Shown here in pieces: positions 1-5,266 of a stretch of DNA of 5,582 nt. The stretch's first letter is position 1; each line of letters starts with the position of its first letter. The translations under genes and the position numbers were made by a program. Origin of the DNA: JBLIOB01 sp047639575 (GTDB lineage: Bacteria > Bacteroidota > Bacteroidia > Flavobacteriales_D > Parvicellaceae); assembly GCA_047639575.1 (NCBI GenBank), contig JBLIOB010000280.1, forward strand, positions 1 through 5,582, in the 5' to 3' direction. The notes under the pieces were generated by a model that was not told where the DNA came from, searched no databases, and saw only the letters and a program-made list of their open reading frames with translations.

Positions 1-415
1 AATGAGAGGTAATTATGTTCCAAGCGATTATGTAATGGCCATGCGTGATCTAGTAGATGTGATGGAGGAAAATGAGGTGAGTCGACTAATTACTATCGCT
101 GGAGGATCAATTATCTTGCCTGAAGAACGTCTTTTTGGGAAAAGAAAATTATTGCGCTTCGTCTTTAAGCTAATGTTTTCGAAAGTTGTTAAAACAAAAG
201 ATGGGGAACTCGAAATAATGGCTAAAAGCAATTTAAAATGGACAGCCTTGCGCCCAGGTTTCGTTAAACCCAAAAAGGAAGGAAATTTTGTTGCGCACGA
301 AAGTAAGCTTCTCTCAACAAGTGTAGACAAGTTGCAAATTCTAACATTCATTATAGAATGTATAAAGTCTGATGAATGGGTTGGTAAATCGCCCTTAGTG
401 GCTACAATTAAATAG
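1..415 (+). CDS. NAD(P)H-binding (atypical SDR / NmrA-like) protein, C-terminal part
   Basis: The reading frame is open to the left edge, so this is the C-terminal part (about 137 residues) of a longer gene; the ATG at position 2 is probably internal. Seen: a strand followed by glycines (RLITIAGGS, visible residues 28-36), which matches the 'lVyiSS.G' strand of NAD(P)-binding domain proteins, and 'LKWTALRPGF' (78-87), the usual 'ldWTivRPg' segment of atypical SDR/NmrA-like proteins. The dinucleotide-binding GxxGxxG motif would lie in the missing N-terminal half. Such proteins are usually cytoplasmic oxidoreductases or NAD(P)H sensors of about 200-220 residues; no substrate can be named from this part. 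The gene ends with TAG at 413-415 and is followed by an AT-rich gap with two small hairpins. Confidence 0.8.
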   Translation, partial: MRGNYVPSDYVMAMRDLVDVMEENEVSRLITIAGGSIILPEERLFGKRKLLRFVFKLMFSKVVKTKDGELEIMAKSNLKWTALRPGFVKPKKEGNFVAHESKLLSTSVDKLQILTFIIECIKSDEWVGKSPLVATIK

Positions 416-454
416 TACCGCTCCGATGAGTCTTGTTGTGTTAGTTTTCATTTA

Positions 455-473
455 TGATAATTAGGGATTATCA
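455..473. repeat. Stem-loop (7-bp inverted repeat) after the SDR gene
   Basis: TGATAAT (455-461) pairs perfectly with ATTATCA (467-473) around a 5-base TAGGG loop. It starts 40 bases after the SDR stop codon, so it could slow or end transcription. The stem is AT-rich and no T-tract follows, so it does not fit a classic intrinsic terminator; it may instead be a 3' processing signal or chance. Confidence 0.3.
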
Positions 474-499
474 GTGGCTAATGCAAGTTAAAAAATAAT

Positions 500-514
500 C
501 GTAATAAAATTACG
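500..514. repeat. Short stem-loop (6-bp stem, AAA loop)
   Basis: CGTAAT (500-505) and ATTACG (509-514) form a perfect 6-bp stem with a three-base loop. It is the second hairpin downstream of the SDR gene. No T-run follows on the plus strand, so a terminator role is only possible, not shown. Confidence 0.25.
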
Positions 515-596
515 CGGAATAGACTTTAAACGTTTGAAATTCAGTGTGTTAATTACATGCGCTAAACCATTTATAAATCTGTTTAGTTGAAAATTG

Positions 597-604
597 TAAA
601 TTTG
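597..604 (+). promoter_or_regulatory. Candidate Bacteroidota -7 promoter element for the GNAT gene
   Basis: TAAATTTG is an exact match to the Bacteroidota sigma-ABfr -7 consensus TAnnTTTG. It would place the transcription start near 611, giving a leader of about 85 bases before the ATG at 697. A -33 TTTG/TTG at the expected distance (about 19-21 bases upstream) is not present, which weakens the call. The perfect palindrome at 569-578 falls where the -33 region would be and could be an operator. Confidence 0.3.
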
Positions 605-696
605 CATAAAAAAGAATTATTTGATTTTCTATCATTTATAAGACCACTTGATTAAATGATAAAAAACAAAATTATTAAAAAATTAACCCGACAGAA

Positions 697-1161
697 ATGG
701 ATTGCGACATCATTGAATTCGAAACAAAATACAGAGCCAATTTTGAGCAATTGAATAATGAATGGCTGGAAGAACATTTTTATATAGAAGACTATGATAG
801 GGAAGTACTACAAAATCCAGAGAAGTACATTCTAGATCCGGGTGGGCAAATACTATTTGCAAAAGTTCAAAAAGAAATAGTTGGAGTAGTGGCCTTAATT
901 GTTAGAGACCATGGAGTGCTAGAACTTTCTAAGATGGGCGTTACTGACAAGTTCCAAGGGCAAAAAATAGGATTGAAATTAATGTTGGCGGCAATTGAAT
1001 ATTGCCGTAATAATGGGGCGAATACGGTCATGCTAGATTCAAATCGTAAGTTAGTTCCAGCGATAACCTTGTATAATAAAATGGGATTTAAAGAAGTAGA
1101 AGTTCCAAAGGACACTCCTTATGAAAGATGTAATATTAGAATGGAACTGTCACTTATTTAA
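697..1161 (+). CDS. GNAT-family N-acetyltransferase
   Basis: A 154-residue single-domain GNAT protein, the normal family length, which would transfer an acetyl group from acetyl-CoA to an amine; the substrate is unknown. Seen: a central strand 'LELSKMGVT' (75-83), then the acetyl-CoA pyrophosphate loop QGQKIG (87-92; family pattern Q/RxxGxG/A), helix 'LKLMLAAIEYC' (93-103), and motif B 'AITLYNKMGFKEV' (122-134). The N-terminal 'NEWLEEHFYIEDYD' and 'ILDPGGQILFAKV' segments, and the ending 'YERCNIRMEL', match the subgroup that also occurs fused behind MarR-type regulators; here the domain stands alone with no HTH. The ATG at 697 has no evident Shine-Dalgarno sequence, normal for Bacteroidota. 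The last 12 bases overlap the end of the convergent minus-strand gene. Confidence 0.9.
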   Translation: MDCDIIEFETKYRANFEQLNNEWLEEHFYIEDYDREVLQNPEKYILDPGGQILFAKVQKEIVGVVALIVRDHGVLELSKMGVTDKFQGQKIGLKLMLAAIEYCRNNGANTVMLDSNRKLVPAITLYNKMGFKEVEVPKDTPYERCNIRMELSLI

Positions 1162-1440
1162 AGAAGTTAACCAATTGTTGACCATTAGTAATACTTCTTC
1201 CCAGCTTCTCATAATTCCTAATTCAGTTTGAATAGAGACCTTAAACAAGGTGATTTCTTCGAATCGATTGCCAACTAATTTTGTTTCGATTGTTCTAAAA
1301 AATGAAAAGCTAGGATCTTGGTTTTTATAGTGAATATGTAGCCTGCCTTTCCTTTTGACGAATGAAAAATCTTTCAAATCTAAGTTATGTCTCTCGATTA
1401 TCTTCGTAATGTCTTTGTGTTCAGAAGGTCGGAATTTCAT
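1150..1440 (-). CDS. Small hypothetical protein (96 aa)
   Basis: I do not recognise a family. The 96-residue product has no signal peptide or membrane segment and should be cytoplasmic. It is polar and rather basic in its N-terminal half (KRKGRLHIHY at 29-38), has a likely strand-rich middle (ETKLVGNRFEEITLFKVSI) and ends in a probable amphipathic helix containing two tryptophans (SWEEVLLMVNNWLTSL, 79-94). It lies 40 bp downstream of the M28 peptidase gene on the same strand with no visible terminator between them, so it may be co-transcribed. Its stop (TGA at 1150-1152) lies inside the 3' end of the convergent GNAT gene. It is accepted as a gene because it fills the gap between two well-supported genes and has balanced protein-like composition. 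Homologue conservation would settle it. Confidence 0.6.
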   Translation of the reverse strand: MKFRPSEHKDITKIIERHNLDLKDFSFVKRKGRLHIHYKNQDPSFSFFRTIETKLVGNRFEEITLFKVSIQTELGIMRSWEEVLLMVNNWLTSLNK

Positions 1441-1480
1441 TATTTAACCCTTATTTCTATTGTGAATTATGAGAGACTTT

Positions 1481-3283
1481 TTAGTTTAAAGCTCGAATAA
1501 TTTTCTGGCTTCCAATCAATTTTCCTTCAACATATAAATTGCAGAAATAGATTCCATTTGCTATTTGGTTCGGATGATAAGGCACGAAATTATTTCCCTT
1601 CACTAGTTGCAAATTAAATTTTTTGAGTAGCCTTCCCTGAATATCTCTAATTTCAATATTTGCCTGTTTGGTTGTTGAAAGTTCATTAAAAACAGCAATG
1701 TTGGTTGTCTCTTGAAAAGGGTTAGGTCTAGCTGGTAATAAAGAAATCCCAGAGGTTGGGAGCGTGTTGTCTTTCTTAATTCCAACCAGAGAACATGGGG
1801 TTCCATATGGTAAAACATCAGGCGTTCCAGGTGCAGTCGATACATCAGAGTTTTGAATGATCTCACCGCTGAAGTTTCCCATAATCCCATCACTGTTTAT
1901 AGCCGCTACTGAAATAGCATAACTAACTGCAGAGTCAAGACCTGGAACAATAAAAGAAGTGTCCGTTGTACGGTAAATAAAGTCCCAATCTAGATTTGAG
2001 GGCAATCTAACGGCAATTCGATATTCGGGCATATTGTGATGAGACAATAACTTAACTCTTAACCCAGTAGGCTCATCTAACAATTGAAATAGAGGGTAGT
2101 CTGGACCAATAGCTGATAATGAAGCGCTCATGGCATTTATCATCGTATTTCGAGCTAGGTAATTAAAGTCTACATAAAAGCTATCAACAATTAAGTCGGC
2201 ATCTGTGTCAATGCCAATAACGTCTCCTCCGGTATGCTGTCTGTCTAAATAACCTATGCCAACTCCCGCATCTCCATGTTCGTTTGCTGCGGTAAACCTG
2301 CAACTTCTATAACCCCTTTGTCTAAAAGGCTGATGATCTCCACCTCTACCTAATCGATCTTCTTGGTTCATAATTGAAATAGTGGTTGGAACAGTAACAA
2401 CTCCACCCATTGTTTCTTCATACCATAATTTAATTGTTCTGGTAAAGTTCCGATGATGAGCACCAGTAGTGCCTAGAGAGAATAATCGAATTTGAGTACT
2501 GTCAATGTCATTAAGTCCAGAACAACTTGGCGCAGAAGAGGTGTTACCACATATTATTCCTCCAATCACATCATTATTTTGAACTTGTTTTATTTGGACT
2601 CCATTATTTGCACAGTAATCTGCCATCGCATCTGCCCCCAATAAACCTTGTTCTTCGCCTATTGTTAGCATGAACATTATCGTTCTTTTATAAGTGTATT
2701 TGCTCATGGTTCGCGCTAATTCAATTACCAATGAAGAACCGCTTCCATTATCCTCTGCTCCAGGGCAAATGCTTGCCGTATCACATCCATCTTCACAGCG
2801 TGAGTCCATATGTGCTTCAATTATTATAATCGATTTCTGCGAGGTATCACTACCTGGCAGTATGGCCATAACATTTCGTAAATCGTAGAAATCACCACAG
2901 GCCATTCCTAAACGATCGAATGACAAATAACTTGTTAAAAGGCGATTGTCATTTTCTGCACTAAATTGATTGAATTTGGACATAGCCCATCGTCTGGCAG
3001 CGCCAATACCAATAGTGCTAGAGTTAGTGTCCGAAAACGTATTTCTTGTTCCAAAAGAAACCAAATGCGCCAAGTGATCTTTTAGTGAATCAGCTGATAT
3101 ACGGTTTTGTAAATCACAAAGGATTTGATAATGATTAGTTATAGGTTGAGCTGAAAGATAATCGCCAGGATCAAAATCTACATGTACAGCATCTTCGGCA
3201 ATGGTGTTAGTCCAGGTAATGTTGGTCTGAGCTGCAGCAAAAGAAACAGTCAGCGAAAAGAATAAAATAGCAATTAACTTCAT
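1481..3283 (-). CDS. Secreted M28-family zinc peptidase with T9SS C-terminal sorting domain
   Basis: A 600-residue predicted extracellular or surface metallopeptidase; M28 enzymes are mostly aminopeptidases or carboxypeptidases with two co-catalytic zincs. Seen: a signal peptide (1-19, KLIAILFF core, AAAQ cleavage region). The M28 ligand set is complete: H158-x-D160 in EAHMDSR, D178 in PGAEDNGSGSS, the E210-E211 pair in GEEQGLLGA, D238 in NNDVIGG and H317 in GGDHQPFRQRGY. A Cys-rich insert (C163, C167, C173) separates the first two motifs. Residues about 404-478 look like a fibronectin-III domain (DEPTGLRV to SYAISVAAINSDG). The end (about 515-600) is a type A T9SS sorting domain: ARPNPF start, IEIRDIQGRLL, then ANGIYFCNLYVEGK and QKIIRAL. 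The protein would cross the inner membrane by Sec and the outer membrane by T9SS, with the C-terminal domain removed. Exact substrate specificity cannot be read from sequence. Confidence 0.93.
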   Translation of the reverse strand: MKLIAILFFSLTVSFAAAQTNITWTNTIAEDAVHVDFDPGDYLSAQPITNHYQILCDLQNRISADSLKDHLAHLVSFGTRNTFSDTNSSTIGIGAARRWAMSKFNQFSAENDNRLLTSYLSFDRLGMACGDFYDLRNVMAILPGSDTSQKSIIIIEAHMDSRCEDGCDTASICPGAEDNGSGSSLVIELARTMSKYTYKRTIMFMLTIGEEQGLLGADAMADYCANNGVQIKQVQNNDVIGGIICGNTSSAPSCSGLNDIDSTQIRLFSLGTTGAHHRNFTRTIKLWYEETMGGVVTVPTTISIMNQEDRLGRGGDHQPFRQRGYRSCRFTAANEHGDAGVGIGYLDRQHTGGDVIGIDTDADLIVDSFYVDFNYLARNTMINAMSASLSAIGPDYPLFQLLDEPTGLRVKLLSHHNMPEYRIAVRLPSNLDWDFIYRTTDTSFIVPGLDSAVSYAISVAAINSDGIMGNFSGEIIQNSDVSTAPGTPDVLPYGTPCSLVGIKKDNTLPTSGISLLPARPNPFQETTNIAVFNELSTTKQANIEIRDIQGRLLKKFNLQLVKGNNFVPYHPNQIANGIYFCNLYVEGKLIGSQKIIRALN

Positions 3284-3367
3284 GGCGCATATTTTAGTTA
3301 ATTGAATTTACCAATTCTATCGTTAATATTCACTCAAATAAAGAAAAACGGTATGTTTAGGATGCTT

Positions 3368-3387
3368 ATTGTTAGTTACTTAACAAT
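3368..3387. repeat. Inverted repeat ATTGTTA / TAACAAT
   Basis: ATTGTTA (3368-3374) and TAACAAT (3381-3387) are perfect inverted copies separated by six bases. The dyad shape and the repeated core elsewhere in this intergenic region fit a dimeric regulator's operator. The AT-rich context means chance remains possible. Confidence 0.35.
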
Positions 3388-3443
3388 TAAAAAAGAATTG
3401 AAAAACTGATCAACTTTATCATTGTTAACTGCAGAATTCAAGG

Positions 3444-3469
3444 CAACAATTTGAAATGCCTAATTGTTG
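3444..3469. repeat. Inverted repeat CAACAATT / AATTGTTG
   Basis: A perfect 8-bp inverted repeat: CAACAATT (3444-3451) and AATTGTTG (3462-3469), separated by ten bases. It carries two of the five ATTGTT/AACAAT cores of this region. As DNA it could be an operator; as RNA it could be a hairpin. A second possible stem, AGGCA (3441-3445) with TGCCT (3457-3461), interlocks with it. No T-tract follows, so it is not an intrinsic terminator. Confidence 0.4.
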
Positions 3470-3602
3470 ATGCAAATTGACCGAGATCTATAATCAACGG
3501 ATCTAGTTATTTAATATTCAACATTCGCTTAAATTTAGGTTTCCTTTTTTAACTTTAGGCACGACTCTTGGTTTTAAAAAGTAGCCAATTATATAAAGGT
3601 CC

Positions 3603-4244
3603 ATGCAATTCAAAACAAGAAATAAATATTTGATCCTGATTCTGTTAGCGATTTGTATTTCAACTTTGGTTAGTTTGTCCGCAACTAGAGGTCCAAATGA
3701 TTTCAACAATGATTTCGAAGGTTATGTTAGTCAATTTGAAGAGCAAATTGGGGATCAAATAAAATGCAAAGAGATATTATCAAGTTTGAGAACAGTGAGC
3801 AAAGAAGTTACAAAGTATTTCTCAGCACATCCAAAAGAAGTAGTTAACAATAAAAAAATGATTTCGGACTTACAGAGTTTCAAAAATTATGTGGCTTGTA
3901 TTACTAATAGTAACTCAACTTTAATGGACTTAGCTGATTTTAAAATAGGCTGCGGATTAATTGGAGGAAGTTTTAATTATTTACAAAAAGGAGAATATTG
4001 TATCGAAGTCTTGAAACATCGAGTAGGTGAACATCTTTGCTACCTCGCGTTTAATACAGATTATAGTACAGGGAAGAATTATGAAATCAATTATATACTA
4101 GATACCCCGTCTTTAAATAAAAAAGGAAAATTAAGTTCAATTGCCTTACCAGGGAAAATTGACGTAATCACTGACAATAGAGAATGGACGGATGAACGGT
4201 TCCTGAAAATTACAAAGGTGGAATGTCAGACTACTAAGTGGTAA
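3603..4244 (+). CDS. Exported hypothetical protein with six mature-region cysteines
   Basis: I do not recognise this 213-residue protein. Seen: a short basic start (MQFKTRNK), then a hydrophobic stretch (about 9-24), then small residues (SLSA, 24-27), so it is probably exported by Sec or held by an N-terminal anchor. The remainder is soluble and has six cysteines (C55, C99, C117, C133, C146, C208), an even number that would allow three disulfides outside the cytoplasm. The 45-100 region looks helical; a glycine-containing segment (CGLIGGSFNYLQKGEYC, 117-133) precedes a strand-like C-terminal half. ATG 3603 is chosen because it gives an intact signal-like segment; AAAGG lies just upstream but too close to be a convincing ribosome site. 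Its stop (TAA, 4242-4244) overlaps the GTG start of the PqqB-like gene, so the two are probably translated together. Confidence 0.75.
   Translation: MQFKTRNKYLILILLAICISTLVSLSATRGPNDFNNDFEGYVSQFEEQIGDQIKCKEILSSLRTVSKEVTKYFSAHPKEVVNNKKMISDLQSFKNYVACITNSNSTLMDLADFKIGCGLIGGSFNYLQKGEYCIEVLKHRVGEHLCYLAFNTDYSTGKNYEINYILDTPSLNKKGKLSSIALPGKIDVITDNREWTDERFLKITKVECQTTKW
4235..4244 (+). promoter_or_regulatory. Stop-start-stop junction (translational coupling site)
   Basis: TAAGTGGTAA packs three signals into ten bases. The TAA at 4235-4237 closes the downstream gene's frame, the GTG at 4238-4240 starts the PqqB-like gene, and the TAA at 4242-4244 ends the upstream gene. Ribosomes ending the Cys-rich protein would be placed to reinitiate at the GTG. 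No Shine-Dalgarno sequence is evident for the GTG, which favours coupling. Confidence 0.55.
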
Positions 4245-5161
4245 AATTCTTACATATTCTTTTTTGTTTATTGATTCTGTCGGCAGCTTGCGCACAGAAT
4301 GATTCTTTGCCAGAACTTCTAGTTCTAGGCGTTGCTCAGGACGGTGGATTCCCACACATTGGATGTGAGAGAAATTGTTGCAATCTTGCTAATCAGCACG
4401 ATTCAATTAAGCGGTTAGTGGTGTCTTTAGCCCTAACAGATCCAGTTTCGAAAAAATGGTGGATGTTTGAGGCTTCTCCAGATTTTGTAGAACAATTACA
4501 ATTATTTAAAGAACTCACTAATGGTAAATATCCGTACTTACCAGAAGGAATTTTCTTATCGCACGCGCATATGGGCCATTATACTGGGCTTATGGAACTG
4601 GGAAGAGAAGCACTAGGAAGCAAAAATGTAAAAGTCCATGCGTTGCCTAAGATGCGGGAGTTCTTAACTTCAAACGGTCCGTGGAGCCAGTTAGTAAGCC
4701 TGGGTAATATTCAGTTAGTTCCTGAGTCATTTGATAGTATCCAACAGTTGAATGAGCGTATAAGCGTTAAACCTCTCCAGGTTCCTCATCGAGATGAATT
4801 TTCGGAAACGGCTGGGTTCAAAATTCTAACTTCAAATAAGGACTATCTATTTATACCTGACATAGATAAATGGTCCAAATGGGATTTAAAACTTGCTGAG
4901 CAGATAGAAGCTGTTGATTATGCGTTTATTGACGCTACATTCTGGTCTATTACTGAACTACCGTTCAGAAATATAAAATCAATTCCTCATCCGTTAGTAA
5001 CAGAAACGATGGATGAGCTTAAAGCTGAGCCTGCTTCTTTAAAATCAAAAGTGTTTTTTATTCATTTTAATCACACGAATAAAATTATGTGGGATCCTAA
5101 GACTCAAATAGAAGTTAAAAGCTTAGGTTATAATTACGCGATTCAAGGCATTAGTTATTGA
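4238..5161 (+). CDS. Exported PqqB-like metallo-beta-lactamase-fold protein
   Basis: A 307-residue protein of the PqqB-like branch of the MBL-fold superfamily. Seen: an N-terminal signal peptide (1-20, HILFCLLILSAACAQ), the PqqB-type opening LLVLGVAQDGGFPHIGC (27-43) with a Cys cluster (C43, C47, C48), the metal-site motif HAHMGH (H109, H111, H114) followed by YTGLMELGRE, then H184 (VPHRDEF), D208 (FIPDIDKW), D232 (IDATFW), H251 (IPHPLV) and the PqqB-like end FIHFNHTN (H276, H279). The superfamily aspartate of HxHxDH is glycine here. The GTG start at 4238 is forced: an in-frame TAA sits directly before it at 4235-4237, and no later start would keep the signal peptide. Export is odd, since true PqqB is cytoplasmic, and no pqqA, C, D or E is nearby. 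A hydrolase or oxygenase acting outside the cytoplasm is likely; the substrate is unknown. SAAC resembles, but does not clearly match, a lipobox. Confidence 0.87.
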   Translation: MVKFLHILFCLLILSAACAQNDSLPELLVLGVAQDGGFPHIGCERNCCNLANQHDSIKRLVVSLALTDPVSKKWWMFEASPDFVEQLQLFKELTNGKYPYLPEGIFLSHAHMGHYTGLMELGREALGSKNVKVHALPKMREFLTSNGPWSQLVSLGNIQLVPESFDSIQQLNERISVKPLQVPHRDEFSETAGFKILTSNKDYLFIPDIDKWSKWDLKLAEQIEAVDYAFIDATFWSITELPFRNIKSIPHPLVTETMDELKAEPASLKSKVFFIHFNHTNKIMWDPKTQIEVKSLGYNYAIQGISY

Positions 5162-5213
5162 TTAGCAATGAATTGAACTTTCTAAATCTTCTATTGTACA
5201 GAGATATCGAAAC
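5162..5213. other. Short spacer between PqqB-like gene and IS element
   Basis: These 52 bases lie between the TGA of the PqqB-like gene and the IS end. No hairpin terminator or gene start is seen. Any gene that once followed the two-gene unit would now be separated from it by the IS. Confidence 0.5.
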
Positions 5214-5225
5214 GGTTCTGTCGCA
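5214..5225. repeat. IS6-type terminal inverted repeat
   Basis: GGTTCTGTCGCA differs at one base from GGTTCTGTTGCA, a common start of IS6-family inverted repeats. It is in the correct orientation, pointing into the element, downstream of the transposase stop. The partner repeat lies beyond the window. Confidence 0.75.
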
Positions 5226-5266
5226 TTAATCTCATTCAAAATGAATTTAGTAGTTTTCTTGGAGCT

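Larger units (their letters stand above)
416..696. other. AT-rich intergenic region between SDR fragment and GNAT gene
   Basis: No credible gene is seen in these 281 bases. Just after the SDR stop there are two small stem-loops (455-473 and 500-514). Further on are an 8-bp palindrome AAACGTTT (528-535), a 10-bp perfect palindrome ATTTATAAAT (569-578) and an exact Bacteroidota -7 element at 597-604. The word CATTTAT occurs at 449, 568 and 633, but in such AT-rich DNA this may be chance. Confidence 0.6.
3284..3602. other. Divergent intergenic region rich in inverted repeats
   Basis: These 319 bases separate the minus-strand M28 gene from the plus-strand two-gene unit and must hold promoters for both. 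No credible gene is present. The hexamer ATTGTT/AACAAT occurs five times in 101 bases (3368, 3382, 3421, 3445 and 3463), in both orientations, and four of these sites form two inverted repeats. Near-matches to the Bacteroidota -7 element TAnnTTTG are TAAATTTA (3530-3537) and TAACTTTA (3550-3557) on the plus strand, and TAGAATTG (3319-3312) on the minus strand. None has a -33 TTTG at the usual distance, so no promoter is called. Confidence 0.5.

Noticed and set aside
28..351. 107-residue minus-strand open frame
   Set aside because: It lies wholly antisense to the well-supported SDR fragment and has no recognisable motif.
455..514. Intrinsic terminator of the SDR gene
   Set aside because: Both hairpins are short and AT-rich, and neither is followed by a T-tract, so they are listed only as repeats.
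867..1115. 82-residue minus-strand open frame
   Set aside because: It is antisense to the conserved core of the GNAT gene.
1603..1893. 96-residue minus-strand open frame
   Set aside because: It lies inside the M28 gene in another frame, over the fibronectin-like and sorting regions, with no protein-like features.
2694..2888. 64-residue plus-strand open frame
   Set aside because: It is antisense to the M28 catalytic region.
3312..3338. Minus-strand promoter for the M28 gene (TAGAATTG with TTTG upstream)
   Set aside because: The -7 match has one mismatch and the spacer is only 15 bases, shorter than the usual 19-21.
3284..3602. CRISPR array or tandem repeat
   Set aside because: The repeated unit is only six to eight bases, irregularly spaced and in both orientations.
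3518..3709. 63-residue minus-strand open frame
   Set aside because: It overlaps the start and signal segment of the 3603 gene on the other strand; its hydrophobic run mirrors that segment.
4146..4355. 69-residue minus-strand open frame
   Set aside because: It is antisense to the junction of the two plus-strand genes, with no motif.
4238..5161. Assignment as pqqB in a PQQ biosynthesis operon
   Set aside because: The protein has a signal peptide, has glycine in the HxHxDH motif, and no pqqA, C, D or E is nearby, so only 'PqqB-like' is supported.
3603..5161. One gene broken by a frameshift at 4238-4244
   Set aside because: The second frame begins with its own complete signal peptide directly after an in-frame stop, so two separate overlapping genes fit better.
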